From Phocoena phocoena (lineage: Eukaryota; Chordata; Mammalia; Artiodactyla; Phocoenidae): DNA of 64,000 bases. A model generated the notes under the pieces. It worked only from the letters and a program-made list of their open reading frames with translations. It searched no databases and had not been told where the DNA came from. The stretch covers positions 868,001 to 932,000 of the forward strand of contig NC_089222.1 of assembly GCF_963924675.1 (NCBI RefSeq). The letters are read 5' to 3'. Both the position numbers and the translations under genes were made by a program. The first letter of the stretch is position 1, and every line of letters begins with the position of its first letter. This document shows positions 21,656-35,547 of this stretch, one piece after another.

Positions 21656-23327
21656 CCAAGCAAGCCTGTAAAGGAAATCTGCACTACAATGAAGTCTCAC
21701 TGCCCGCCGGGCAAAAGGGTCATCTGAAAAAAGTGTAAAATCCAGAAAGGTAGGACAGGATATGGAGAACAGGGAGCCTTGTTATGCTGATTGGCAGGGT
21801 GTAAATTGTGAACAGCCACCCTGGAGAAGTGTATGGTGTTTCCTGAAACACGTAAGAAACAAAGCAACACAGCCTATGGCACTTCCACTTATGGTCCTGT
21901 AGCTTACGGAAATTAAAATCAAAAACAGACAGCCACCCCAATATTTGGGACGGCTGTGTTCCCAAGAAGCTCGTCTACAGTATCAGGTAAATATCCCAGA
22001 AAGCAAAAAATGGATAAAGAAGTTGTGGCACGTACGTGCAATGCAATATCACTCAGCAATGAAATCTGTGTCATCAGGCCCGTAGCGGCATAGTGAGTGG
22101 ATGCAGGTACGGTGATTCTACGTGAATTACGTCACACAGAAAAAGAAACATCAGAAGATATCACTAATACACGGAATGTAAACTTGACTACACATGAACT
22201 GAATTACAAAACAGAACAGGATCTCAAATTTAGAAAACCAACTAGAGCTTGCTTATGGGGAAAGGTGCATTGGGGTGCTGCATAAAACCAAAGACTGAAA
22301 TTAGCACAGATAACTTTCCATAAGCCAAATATGTAATAGACAAGACCTACCCCTTGCTCAACGAAATGGACCCAACACCACATATTCAACGCCTAGGTAT
22401 ATACCTGACTAGGAAGAATCTTAAAACCCATGGATATATATGTCTCCATAAGAGAATCAAGCGTGTGTACAGCGGCCGAAACGCAGCAGTGAAAATCCGA
22501 TAAATCCCATTATCAAAATAAATTTCGAAAACAAAACACAAAGACAGTGAAATAGAGAGCAATTTTAAATAATTCATTCAGGGCCTATGATGCAACCGGG
22601 ATTGACCACAACTACACCCAGAGCTGGTTGAGACATAAGGCTGGACACTTCAGGCTGATAGCATTGGTGAGTTTCGGTGAGCAAATGCAGACCCTTTGAA
22701 GTCATACTGCATGGTACCCATTCCATGGGTCCCAACTCTCCAGGTTCAAGGGATTCTTCCTCCAGCTAAAACATGCATGGGAAACCCAGAGTATCGTCCA
22801 CCGTGTGATTGGGAAATGATTTAAAATGCATCTCAGTTTTCGTATCCTGGTCCTCGGGTTCACCATTCCAGATGCTTTACTAACACTATCCCCGTTGGAG
22901 AGTCAGTGCCTTTAACCTCCTGTTTGGCACAGCTTGCAATTTCTGTGCAAGATGAACAGGAATAGGGAGAACCAATGAGAGACTAGCTATAGGTGTCTGC
23001 ACGGGCAAATGTAACGCTCATTTCCCATCAGAAAGAGGAATTAACCAAAGGCTCAGCGTGCCCTGCTGGAAACAGATTAGGGCCTGAAACAATCTTGCGG
23101 TTTTGTGCCCAGCTCACAAGAAAGCAAGTTGAAGAAAGGAGCTCAGGGGCACTGTAATTCACAAACCTGCAGAGTTATAAATGACAGCTATCCTCCAAAA
23201 ACATATTGAAGTAAGCCTGCGAAGGGGACTTGAAAGCGGGGCAGAATTTCAGGAAAACGATTGCAGGGGTAGACAGGAATTGCCCTGAAAGCATAGGAAA
23301 AGAGGCACAACGTCGACAATGATGCAC
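21584..23327 (+). repeat. Satellite monomer, 1,744 bp
   Basis: Carries a perfect palindrome and the variant TGTTCCCAAGAAGC in its L1-derived half. Confidence 0.93.
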
Positions 23328-25073
23328 TTGGCCAAAAAGGCATATGCGTTTTTTCCTGAATATATTCAGGAAATAACGCATACGCCCTTTATGGCCAACC
23401 AAGCAAGCCTGTAAAGGAAATCTGCACTACAATGAAGTCTCACTGCCCCCCGGGCAAAAGGGCCATCTGAAATAAGTGTAAAATCCAGAAAGGAAGGACA
23501 GGATATGGAGAACAGGGAGCCTTGTTATGCTGATGGGCAGGATGTAAATTGCCAGCAGCCACCCTGGAGAAGTGTATGGTGTTTCCTGAAACACGTAAGA
23601 AAAAAATCAACACAGCCTATGGCACTTCCACTTATGGTCCTATAGCTTACGGAAATTAAAATCAAAAACCGACAGGCACCTCAATATTTGGGACGGCTGT
23701 GTTCACAAGAAGCTCGTCTACAGTATCAGGTAAATATCCCAGAAAACAAAAAATGGATAAAGAAGTTGTGGCACGTACGTACAATGCCATATCACTCAGC
23801 AATGAAATCTGTGTCATCAGGCCCGTAGCGGCATAGTGAGTGGATGCAGGTACGGTGATTCTACGTGAACTACGTCACACAGAAAAAGAAACATCATAAG
23901 ATATCACTAATACACGGAATGTAAACTTGACTACACATGAACTGAATTACAAAACAGAACAGGGTCTCAAATTTAGAAAACCAACTAGTGCTTGCTGATG
24001 GGGAAAGGTGCCTTGGGGTGCTGCATAAAACCAGAGACTGAAATTAGCACAGATAACTTTCCATAAGCCAAATATGTAATAGACAAGACCTACTCCTTGT
24101 TCAACGAAATGGACCCAACACCACATATTCAACGCCTAGGAATATACCTGACTAGGAAGAATCTTAAAACCCATGGATATATATGTCTCCGTAAGAGAAT
24201 CAAGCGTGTGTACAGCGGCTGAAACGCAGTAGTGAAAATCCGATAAATACCATTATCAAAATAAATTTCGAAAACAAAACACAAAGACAGTGAAATAGAG
24301 AGCAATTCTTAAATAATTCACTCAGGGCATGTGATGCAACCGGGATTGACCACATCTACACCCAGAGCTGGTTGAGACATAAGGCTGGACACTTCAGGCT
24401 GATAGCATTGGTGAGTTTCGGTGAGCAAATGCAGACCATTTGTAGTCATACTGCATGGTAACCATTGCATGGGTCCCAACTCTCCGGGTTCAAAGCATTC
24501 TTCCTCCAGCTAAAACATGCACGGGAAACCCAGAGTTTCGTCCACCGTGTGATTGGGAAACGATTTAAAATGCATCTCAGTTTTCGTATCCTGGTCTTCG
24601 GGTTCACCATTCCAGATGCTTTACTAACACTCTCCCCGCTTGGAGAGTCAGTGCCTTTAACCTCCTGTTTGGCACAGCTTGCAATTTCTGTGCAAGATGA
24701 ACAGGAATAGGGAGAACCAATGAGAGACTAGCTGTAGGTGTCTGCACGGGCAAATGTAACGCTCATTTCCCACCAGGAAGAGGAATTAACCAAAGGCTCA
24801 GCGTGCCCTGCCGGAAACAGATTAGGGCCTGAAGCAATCCTGCGGTTTTGTGCCCAGCTCACAAGAAAGCGAGTTGAAGAAAGGAGCTCAGGGGCACTGT
24901 AATTCACAAACCTGCAGAGTTATAAATGACAGCTATCCTCCAAAAATATATTGAAGTAAGCCTGCGAAGGGGACTTGAAAGCGGGGCAGATTTTCAGGAA
25001 AACCATTGCAGGGGGTAGAGTGGAATTGCCCTGAAAGCATAGGAAAAGAGGCAGAACGTCGACAATGATGCAC
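23328..25073 (+). repeat. Satellite monomer, 1,746 bp
   Basis: The palindrome (23,328-23,398) is imperfect: the left arm lost one base (AAAAAGGCATATG), and the right arm has AAATAACG and TTTATGG changes. Confidence 0.93.
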
Positions 25074-26819
25074 TTGGCCAAAAAGGGCGTATGCGTATTT
25101 TCCTGAATATATTCAGGAAAAAACGCATACGCCCTTTTTGGCCAACCAAGCAAGCCTGTAAATGAAATCTGCACTACAAGAAGTCTCACTGCCCCCCGGG
25201 CAAAAGGGCCATCTGAAAAAAGTGTAAAATCCAGAAAGGTAGGACAGGATATGGAGAACAGGGAGCCTTGTTATGCTGATTGGCAGGATGTAAATTGCCA
25301 GCAGCCACCCTGGAGAAGTGTATGGTGTTTCCTGAAACACGTAAGAAACAAAGCAACACAGCCTATGGCACTTCCACTTATGGTCCTATAGCTTACGGAA
25401 ATTAAAATCAAAAACAGACAGCCACCCCAATATTTGGGACGGCTGTGTTCACAAGAAGCTCGTCTACAGTATCAGGTAAATATCCCAGAAAGCAAAAAAT
25501 GGATAAAGAAGTTGTGGCACGTACGTACAATGCAATATCACTCAGCAATGAAATCTGTGTCATCAGGCCCGTAGCGGCATAGTGAGTGGATGCAGGTACG
25601 GTGATTCTACGTGAACTACGTCACACAGAAAAAGAAACATCATAAGATATCACTAATACACGGAATGTAAACTTGACTACACATGAACTGAATTACAAAA
25701 CAGAACAGGGTCTCAAATTTAGAAAACCAACTAGTGCTTGCTTATGGGGAAAGGTGCCTTGGGGTGCTGCATAAAACCAGAGACTGAAATTAGCACAGAT
25801 AACTTTCCATAAGCCAAATATGTAATAGACAAGACCTACTCCTTGCTCAACGAAATGGACCCAACACCACATATTCAACGCCTAGGAATATACCTGACTA
25901 GGAAGAATCTTAAAACCCATGGATATATATGTCTCCGTAAGAGAATCAAGCGTGTGTACAGCGGCCGAAACGCAGCAGTGAAAATCCGATAAATCCCATT
26001 ATCAAAATAAATTTCGAAAACAAAACACAAAGACAGTGAAATAGAGAGCAATTCTTAAATAATTCACTCAGGGCATGTGATGCAACCGGGATTGACCACA
26101 TCTACACCCAGAGCTGGTTGAGACATAAGGCTGGACACTTCAGGCTGATAGCATTGGTGAGTTTCGGTGAGCAAATGCAGACCCTTTGAACTCATACTGC
26201 ATGGTACCCATTCCATGGGTCCCAACTCTCCAGGTTCAAGGGATTCTTCCTCCAGCTAAAACATGCATGGGAAACCCAGAGTATCGTCCACTGTGTGATT
26301 GGGAAACGATTTAAAATGCATCTCAGTTTTCGTATCTTGGTCCTCGTGTTCACCATTCCAGATGCTTTACTAACGCTCTCCCCACTTGGAGAGTCAGTGC
26401 CTTTAACCTCCTGTTTGGCACAGCTTGCAATTTCTGTGCAAGATGAACAGGAATAGGGAGAACCAATGAGAGACTAGCTATAGGTGTCTGCACGGGCAAA
26501 TGTAACGCTCATGTCCCACCAGGAAGAGGAATTAACCAAAGGCTCAGCGTGCCCTGCTGGAAACAGATTAGGGCCTGAAGCAATCCTGCGGTTTTGTGCC
26601 CAGCTTACAAGAAAGCGAGTTGAAGAAAGGAGCTCAGGGCCAGTGTAATTCACAAACCTGCAGAGTTATAAATGACAGCTATCCTCCAAAAATATATTGA
26701 AGTAAGCCTGCGAAGGGGACTTGAACGCGGGGCAGAATTTCAGGAAAACGATTGCAGGGGGTAGCCTGGAATTGCCCTGAAAGCATAGGAAAAGAGGCAC
26801 AACGTCGACAATGATGCAC
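25074..26819 (+). repeat. Satellite monomer, 1,746 bp
   Basis: The palindrome has one mismatch (GCGTATTTTCC in the left arm). Confidence 0.93.
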
Positions 26820-28566
26820 TTGGCCGAAAAGGGCTTATGCGTTTTTTCCTGAATATATTCAGGAAAAAACGCATACGCCCTTTTTGGCCAACCAAGCAAG
26901 CCTGAAAAGGAAATCTGCACTACAATGAAGTCTCACTGCCCCCCGGGAAAGAGGGCCATCTGAAAAAAGTGTAAAATCCAGAAAGGTAGGACAGGATATG
27001 GAGAACAGGGAGCCTTGTTATGCTGATTGGCAGGATGTAAATTGCCAACAGCCACCCTGGAGAAGTGTATGGTGTTTCGTGAAACACGTAAGAAATAAAG
27101 CAACACAGCCTATGGCACTTCCACTTATGGTCCTATAGCTTACGGAAATTAAAATCAAAAACAAACAGCCACACCAATATTTGGGACGGCTGTGTTCACA
27201 AGACGCTCGTCTACAGTATCAGGTAAATATCCCAGAAAGCAAAAAATGGATAAAGAAGTTGTGGCACGTACGTACAATGCAATATCACTCAGCAATGAAA
27301 TCTGTGTCATCAGGCCCGTAGCGGCATAGTGAGTGGATGCAGGTACGGTGATTCTACGTGAACTACGTCACACAGAAAAAGAAACATCATAAGATATCAG
27401 TAATACACGGAATGTAAACTTGACTACACATGAACTGAATTACAAAACAGAACAGGGTCTCAAATTTAGAAAACCAACTAGTGCTTGCTTATGGGAAAAG
27501 GTGCCTTGGGGTGCTGCATAAAACCAGAGACTGAAATTAGCACAGATAACATTCCATAAGCCAAATATGTAATAGACAAGACCTACTCCTTTCTCAACGA
27601 TATGGACCCAACACCACATATTCAACGCCTAGGAATATACCTGACTAGGAAGAATCTTAAAACCCATGGATATATATGTCTCCATAAGAGAATCAAGCGT
27701 GTGTACAGCGGCCGAAAAGCAGCAGTGAAAATCCGATAAATCCCATTATCAAAATAAATTTCGAAAACAAAACACAAAGACAGTGAAATAGAGAGCAATT
27801 CTTAAATAATTCACTCAGGGCATGTGATGCAACCGGGATTGACCACATCTACACCCAGAGCTGGTTGAGACATAAGGCTGGACACTTCAGGCTGATAGCA
27901 TTGGTGAGTTTCGGTGAGCAAATGCAGACCCTTTGAAGTCATACTGCATGGTACCCATTCCATGGGTCCCAACTCTCCAGGTTCAAGGGATTCTTCCTCC
28001 AGCTAAAACATGCATGGGAAACCCAGAGTATCGTCCACCGTGTGATTGGGAAACGATTTAAAATGCATCTCAGTTTTCCTATCCTGGTCCTCGGGTTCAC
28101 CATTCCAGATGCTTTACTAACACTCTCCCCGCTTGGAGAGTCAGTGCCTTTAACCTCCTCTTTGGCACAGCTTGCAATTTCTGTGCAAGATGAACAGGAA
28201 TAGGGAGAACCAATGAGAGACTAGCTGTAGGTGTCTGCACGGGCAAATGTAATGCTCATTTCCCACCAGGAAGAGGAATTAACCAAAGGCTCAGCATGCC
28301 TTGCCGGAAACAGATTACGGCCTGAAGCAATCCGGCGGTTTTGTGCCCAGCTCACAAGAAAGCGAGTTGAAGAAAGGAGCTCAGGGGCACTCTAATTCAC
28401 AAACCTGCAGAGTTATAAATGACAGCTATCCTCCAAAAATATATCAAAGTAAGCCTGCGAAGGGGACTTGAATGCGGGGCAGAATTTCAGGAAAACGATT
28501 ACAGGGGGTAGAGTGGAATTGCCCTGAAAGCATAGGAAAAGAGGCAGAACGTCGACAATGATGCAC
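26820..28566 (+). repeat. Satellite monomer, 1,747 bp
   Basis: The palindrome has two mismatches (GGCCGAAAAGGGCTTATG). Confidence 0.93.
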
Positions 28567-28638
28567 TTGGCCAAAAAGGGCGTATGCGTTTTTTCCTGAA
28601 TATATTCAGGAAAAAACGCATACGCCCTTTTTGGCCAA
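28567..28638. repeat. Perfect 72-bp palindrome
   Basis: Identical to the copy at 21,584-21,655. Confidence 0.97.
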
Positions 28639-30308
28639 CCAAGCAAGCCTGTAAAGAAATCTGCACTACAATGAAGTCTCAATGACCCCCAGGCAAAAGG
28701 GCCATCTGAAAAAAGTGTAAAATCCAGAAAGGTAGGACAGGATATGGAGAACAGGGAGCCTTGTTATGCAGATTGGCAGGATGTAAATTGCCAACAGCCA
28801 CACTGGAGAAGTGTATGGTGTTTCCTGAAACACGTAAGAAACAAAGCAACACAGCCTATGGCACTTCCACTTATGATCCTATAGCTTACGGAAATTAAAA
28901 TCAAAAACAGACAGCCACCCCAATATTTGGGACGGCTGTGTTCACAAGAAACTCGTCTACAGTATCAGGTAAATATCCCAGAAAGCAAAAAATGGATAAA
29001 GAAGTTGTGGCACGTACGTACAATGCCATATCACTCAGCAATGAAATCTGTGTCATCAGACCCGTAGCGGCATAGTGAGTGGATGCAGGTATGGTGATTC
29101 TATGTGAACTACGTCACACAGAAAAAGAAACATCATAAGTTATCACTAATACACGGAATGTAAACTTGACTACACATGAACTGAATTACAAAACAGAACA
29201 GGGTCTCAAATTTAGAAAACCAACTAGTGCTTGCTTATGGGGAAAGGTGCCTTGGGGTGCTGCATAAAACCAGAGACTGAAATTAGCACAGATAACTTTC
29301 CATAAGCCAAATATGTAATAGACAAGACCTACTCCTTGCTCAACGAAATGGACCCAACAACACATAGTCAACGCCTAGGAATATACCTGACTAGGAAGAA
29401 TCTTAAAACCCATGGATATATATGTCTCCGTAAGAGAATCAAGCGTGTGTACAGCGGCCGAAACGCAGCAGTGAAAATCCGATTAATCCCATTATCAAAA
29501 TAAATTTCGAAAACAAAACACAAAGACAGTGAAATAGAGAGCAATTCTTAATTCACTCAGGGCATGTGATGCAACCGGGATTGACCACATCTACACCCAG
29601 AGGTGGTTGAGACATAAGGCTGGACACTTCAGGCTGATAGCATTGGTGAGTTTCGGTGAGCAAATGCAGACCCTTTGAACTCATACTGCATGGTACCCAT
29701 TCCATGGGTCCCAACTCTCCAGGTTCAAGGCATTCTTCCTCCAGCTAAAACATGCATGGGAAACCCAGAGTATCGTCCACCGTGTGATTGGGAAACGATT
29801 TAAAATGCATCTCAGTTTTCCTATCCTGGTCCTCGGGTTCACCATTCCAGATGCTTTACTAACACTCTCCCCGCTTGGAGAGTCAGTGCCTTTAACCTCC
29901 TCTTTGGCACAGCTTGCAATTTCTGTGCAAGATGAACAGGAATAGGGAGAACCAATGAGAGACTAGCTATAGGTGTCTGCACGGGCAAATGTAACGCTCA
30001 TTTCCCACCAGGAGGAGGAATTAACCAAAGGCTCAGCATGCCCTGCCGGAAACAGATTAGGGCCTGAAGCAATCTTGCGGTTTTGTGCCCAGCTCACAAG
30101 AAAGCGAGTTGAAGAAAGGAGCTCAGGGGCACTGTAATTCAAAAACCTGCAGAGTTATAAATGACAGCTATCCTCCAAAAATATATTGAAGTAAGCCTGC
30201 GAAGGGGACTTGAAAGCGGGACAGAATTTCAGGAAAACGATTGCAGGGGGTAGACTGGAATTGCCCAGAAAGCATAGGAAAAGAGGCAGAACGTCGACAA
30301 TTGTGCAC
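28567..30308 (+). repeat. Satellite monomer, 1,742 bp
   Basis: Perfect palindrome. A 4-bp loss in the AATTCTTAATTCACTC stretch (about 29,550) accounts for the short length. Confidence 0.93.
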
Positions 30309-32054
30309 TTGGCAAAAAGTGCATATGCATTTTTTCCTGAATATATTCAGGAAAAAACGCATACGCCCTTTTTCCCAAACCAAGCAAGCCTGTAAAGGAA
30401 ATCTGCACTACAATGTAGTCTCACTGCACCCTGGGCAAAAGGGCCATTTGAAAAAAGTGTAAAATCCAGAAAGGTAGGACAGGATATGGAGAACAGGGAG
30501 CCTTGTTATGCTGATTGGCAGGATGTAAATTGCCAACAGCCACCCTGGAAAACTGTATGGTGTTTCCTGAAACCCATAAGAAACAAAGCAACACAGCCTA
30601 TGGCACTTCCACTTATGGTCCCAAAGATTACGGAAATTAAAATCAAAAACAGACAGCCACCCCAATGTTTGGGACGGCTGTGTTCACAAGAAGCTCGTCT
30701 ACAGTACCAGGTAAATATCCCAGAAAGCAAAAAATGGATAAAGAATTTGTGGCACGTACATGCTATGCAATATCACTCAGCAATGAAATCTGTGTCATCA
30801 GGCCCGTAGCGGCATAGTGAGTGGATGCAGGTACGGTGATTCTACGTCAACTACGTCACACAGAAAAAGAAACATCATAAGATATCACTAGTACACGGAA
30901 TGTAAACTTGACTACACATGAACTGAATTACAAAACAGAACAGGGTCTCAAATTTAGAAAACCAACTAGTGCTTGCTTATCGGGAAAGGTGCCTTGGGGT
31001 GCTGCATAAAACCAGAGACTGAAATTAGCACAGATAACAATCCATAAGCCAAATATGTAATAGACAAGACCTACTCCTTTCTCAACGAAATGGACTCAAC
31101 ACCACATATTCAACGCCTAGGAATATACCTGACTAGGAAGAATCTTAAAACCCATGGATTTATATGTCTCCGTAAGAGAATCAAGTGTGTGTACAGCGGC
31201 ATAAACGCAGCAGTGAAAATCCGATAAATCCCATTATCAAAATAAATTTCGAAAACAAAACACAAAGACAGTGAAATAGAGAGCAATTCATAAATATTTC
31301 ACTCAGGGCATGCGATGCAACCGGGATTGACCACATCAACACCCAGAGCTGGTTGAGACATAAGGCTGGACACTTCAGGCTGATAGCATTGGTGAGTTTC
31401 GGTGAGCAAATGCAGACCCTTTGAAGTCATACTGCATGGTACCCATTCCATGGGTCCCAACACTCCAGGTTCAAGGGATTCTTCCTCCAGCTAAAACATG
31501 CATGGGAAACCCAGAGTATCGTCCACCGTGTGATTGGGAAACGATTTAAAATGCATCTCAGTTTTCGTATCCTGGTCCCCGGGTTCACCATTCCAGATGC
31601 CTTACTAACACTCTCCCCGCTTGGAGAGTCAGTGCCTTTAACCTCCTCTTTGGCACAGCTTGCAATTTCTGTGCAAGGTGAACAGGAATAGGGAGAACCA
31701 ATGAGAGACTAGCTGTAGGTGTCTGCACGGGCAAATGTAACGCTCATTGCCGACCAGGAAGAGGAATTAAACAAAGGCTGAGCGTGCCCTGCTGAAAACA
31801 GATTAGGGCCTGAAGCAATCCTGCGGTTTTGTGCCCAGCTCACAAGAAAGCGAGTTGAAGAAAGGAGCTCAGGGGCACCGTAATTCACAAAACTGCAGAG
31901 TTATAAATGACAGCTATCCTCCAAAAATATATTGAAGTAAGCCTGCGAAGGGGACTTGAAAGCGGGGCAGAATTTCAGGAAAACGATTGCAGGGGTTAGA
32001 CTGGAATTGCCCTGAAAGCATAGGAAAAGAGGCAGAACGTCGACAATGATGCAC
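30309..32054 (+). repeat. Satellite monomer, variant type
   Basis: It has damaged palindrome arms (TTGGCAAAAAGTGCATATG; TTTTTCCCAAACC) and the variants AATGTTTGGG and CAGTACCAGG, shared with the monomer at 60,772. From 31,204 it is the first part of the triplicated dimer. Confidence 0.9.
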
Positions 32055-33800
32055 ATGGCCAAAAAAGGCGTATGCGTTTTTTCCTGTATATATTCAGGAA
32101 AAAATGCATACGCCCTTTTTGGCCAACCAAGCAAGACTGTAAATGAAATCTGCACTACAATGAAGTCTCACTGCCCCCCGGGCAAAAGGGCCATCTGAAA
32201 AAAGTGTAAAATCCAGAAAGGTAGGACAGGATATGGAGAACAGGGGGCCTTGTTATGCTGATTGGCAGGATGTAAATTGCCAGCAGCCACCCTGGAGAAG
32301 TGTATGGTGTTTCCTGAAACACGTAAGAAACAAAGCAACACAGCCTATGGCACTACCACTTATGGTCCTATAGCTTACGGAAATTAAAATCAAAAACAGA
32401 CAGCCACCCCAATATTTGGGACGGCTGTGTTCACAAGAAGCTCGTCTACAGTATCAGGTAAATATCCCAGAAAGCAAAAAATGGATAAAGAAGTTTTGGC
32501 ACGTACGTACAATGCAATATCACTCAGCAATGAAATCTGTGTCATCAGGCCCGTAGCGGCATAGTGAGTGGATGCAGGTACGGTGATTCTACGTGAACTA
32601 CATCACACAGAAAAAGAAACATCATAAGATATCACTAATACACGGAATGTAAACTTGACTACACATGAACTGAATTACAAAACAGAACAGGGTCTCAAAT
32701 TTAGAAAACCAACTAATGCTTGCTTATGGGGAAAGGTGCCTTGGGGTGCTGCATGAAAGCAGAGACTGAAATTAGCACAGATAACTTTCCATAAGCCAAA
32801 TATGTAATAGACAAGACCTACCCTTTGCTCAACGAAATGGACCCAACACCACATATTCAACGCCTAGGAGTATACCTCACTAGGAAGAATCTTAAAACCC
32901 ATGGATATATATGTCTCCGTAAGAGAATCAAGCGTGTGTACAGCGGCCGAAACGCAGCAGTGAACATCCGATAATTCCCATTATCAAAATAAATTTCTAA
33001 AACAAAACACAAAGACAGTGAAATAGAGAGCAATTCTTAAATAATTCATTCAGGGCATGTGATGCAACCGCGATTGACCACATCTACACCCAGAGCTGGT
33101 TGAGACATCAGGCTGGACACTTCAGGCTGATAGCATTGGTGAGTTTCGGTGAGCAAATGCAGACCCTTTGAAGTCATACTGCATGGTACCCATTCCATGG
33201 GTACCAGCTCTCCAGGTTCAAGGGATTCTTCCTTCAGCTAAAACATGCATGGGAAACACAGAGTATGGTACACCGTGAGATTGGGAAACGATTAAAAATG
33301 GATCTCAGTTTTCGTATCCTGGTCCTCGGGTTCACCATTCCAGACGCTTCACTAACACTCTCTCCGCTTGGAGAGTCAGTGCCTTTAACCTCCTGTTTGG
33401 CACAGTTTGCAATTTCTGTGCAAGATGAACAGGAATAGGGAGAACCAATGAGAGACTAGCTGTAGGTGTCTGCACGGGCAAATGTAACACTCATTGCCCA
33501 CCAGGAAGAGGAATTAAACAAAGGCTCAGTGTGCCCTGCTGGAAACAGATTAGGGCCTGAAGCAATCCTGCGGTTTTGTGCCCAGCTCACAAGAAAGCGA
33601 GTTGAAGAAAGGAGCTCAGGGCCACTGTAATTCACAAACCTGCAGAGTTATAAATGACAGCTATCCTCCAAAAATATATTGAAGTAAGCCTGCGAAGGGG
33701 ACTTGAAAGCGGGGCAGAATTTCAGGAAAACGATTGCAGGGGGTAGACTGGATTGCCCTGAAAGCATAGGAAAAGAGGCACAACGTCGACAATGATGCAC
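32055..33800 (+). repeat. Satellite monomer, HOR type a (1)
   Basis: The palindrome has an altered left arm start (CATGGCC) and left/right arm changes (AAAAAAGGCG, AAAAAATGCATACG). Confidence 0.93.
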
Positions 33801-33872
33801 TTGGCCAAAAAGGGCGTATGCGTTTTTTCCTGAATATATTCAGGAAAAAACGCATACGCCCTTTTTGGCCAA
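33801..33872. repeat. Perfect 72-bp palindrome
   Basis: First of three copies locked at 3,493-bp spacing. Confidence 0.97.
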
Positions 33873-35547
33873 CCAAGCAAGCCTGTAAAGGAAATCTGCA
33901 CTACAATGAAGTCTCACTGCCCCCCGGGCAAAAGGGCCATCTGAAAAAAGTGTAAAATCCCGAAAGGTAGGACAGGATATGGAGAACAGGGAGCCTTGTT
34001 ATGCTGATTGGCAGGATGTAAATTGCCAGCAGCCACCCTGGAGAAGTGTATGGTGTTTCCTGAAACACTTAAGAAACAAAGCAACACAGCCTATGGCACT
34101 TCCACTTATGGTCCTATAGCTTACGGAAATTAAAATCAAAAACAGACAGCCACCCCAATATTTGGGACGGCTGTGTTCACAAGAAGCTCGTCTACAGTAT
34201 CTGGTAAATATCCCAGAAAGCAAAAAATGGATAAAGAAGTTGTGGCACGTACCTACAATGCAATATCACTCAGCAATGAAATCTGTGTCATCAGGCCCTT
34301 AGAGGCATAGTGAGTGGATGCAGGTACCGTGATTCTACGTGAACTACGTCACACAGAAAAAGAAACATCATAAGATATGACTAATACACGGAATGTAAAC
34401 TTGACTACACATGAACTGAATTACAAAACAGAACAGGGTCTCAAATTTAGAAAACCAACTAGTGCTTGCTTATGGGGAAAGGTGCGTTGGGGTGCTGCAT
34501 AAAACCAGAGACTGAAATTAGCACAGATAACTTTCCATAAGCCAAATATGTAATAGACAAGACCTACTCCTTGCTCAACGAAATGGACCCAACACCACAT
34601 ATTCAACGCCTAGGAATATACCTGACTAGAAAGAATCTTAAAACCCATGGATATATATGTCTCCATAAGAGAATCAAGCGTGTGTACAGCGGCCGAAACG
34701 CAGCAGTGAAAATCCGATAAATCCCATTATCAAAATAAATTTCGAAAACAAAACACAAAGACAGTGAAATAGAGAGCAATTCATAAATATTTCACTCAGG
34801 GCATGCGATGCAACCGGGATTGACCACATCAACACCCAGAGCTGGTTGAGACATAAGGCTGGACACTTCAGGCTGATAGCATTGGTGAGTTTCGGTGAGC
34901 AAATGCAGACCCTTTGAAGTCATACTGCATGGTACCCATTCCATGGGTCCCAACACTCCAGGTTCAAGGGATTCTTCCTCCAGCTAAAACATGCATGGGA
35001 AACCCAGAGTATCGTCCACCGTGTGATTGGGAAACGATTTAAAATGCATCTCAGTTTTCGTATCCTGGTCCCCGGGTTCACCATTCCAGATGCCTTACTA
35101 ACACTCTCCCCGCTTGGAGAGTCAGTGCCTTTAACCTCCTCTTTGGCACAGCTTGCAATTTCTGTGCAAGGTGAACAGGAATAGGGAGAACCAATGAGAG
35201 ACTAGCTGTAGGTGTCTGCACGGGCAAATGTAACGCTCATTGCCGACCAGGAAGAGGAATTAAACAAAGGCTGAGCGTGCCCTGCTGAAAACAGATTAGG
35301 GCCTGAAGCAATCCTGCGGTTTTGTGCCCAGCTCACAAGAAAGCGAGTTGAAGAAAGGAGCTCAGGGGCACCGTAATTCACAAACCTGCAGAGTTATAAA
35401 TGACAGCTATCCTCCAAAAATATATTGAAGTAAGCCTGCGAAGGGGACTTGAAAGCGGGGCAGAATTTCAGGAAAACGATTGCAGGGGTTAGACTGGAAT
35501 TGCCCTGAAAGCATAGGAAAAGAGGCAGAACGTCGACAATGATGCAC
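33801..35547 (+). repeat. Satellite monomer, HOR type b (1)
   Basis: Perfect palindrome. Variants ATCCCGAAAGG, GCCCTTAGAGGC and GATATGACTAATAC mark the type. Confidence 0.93.
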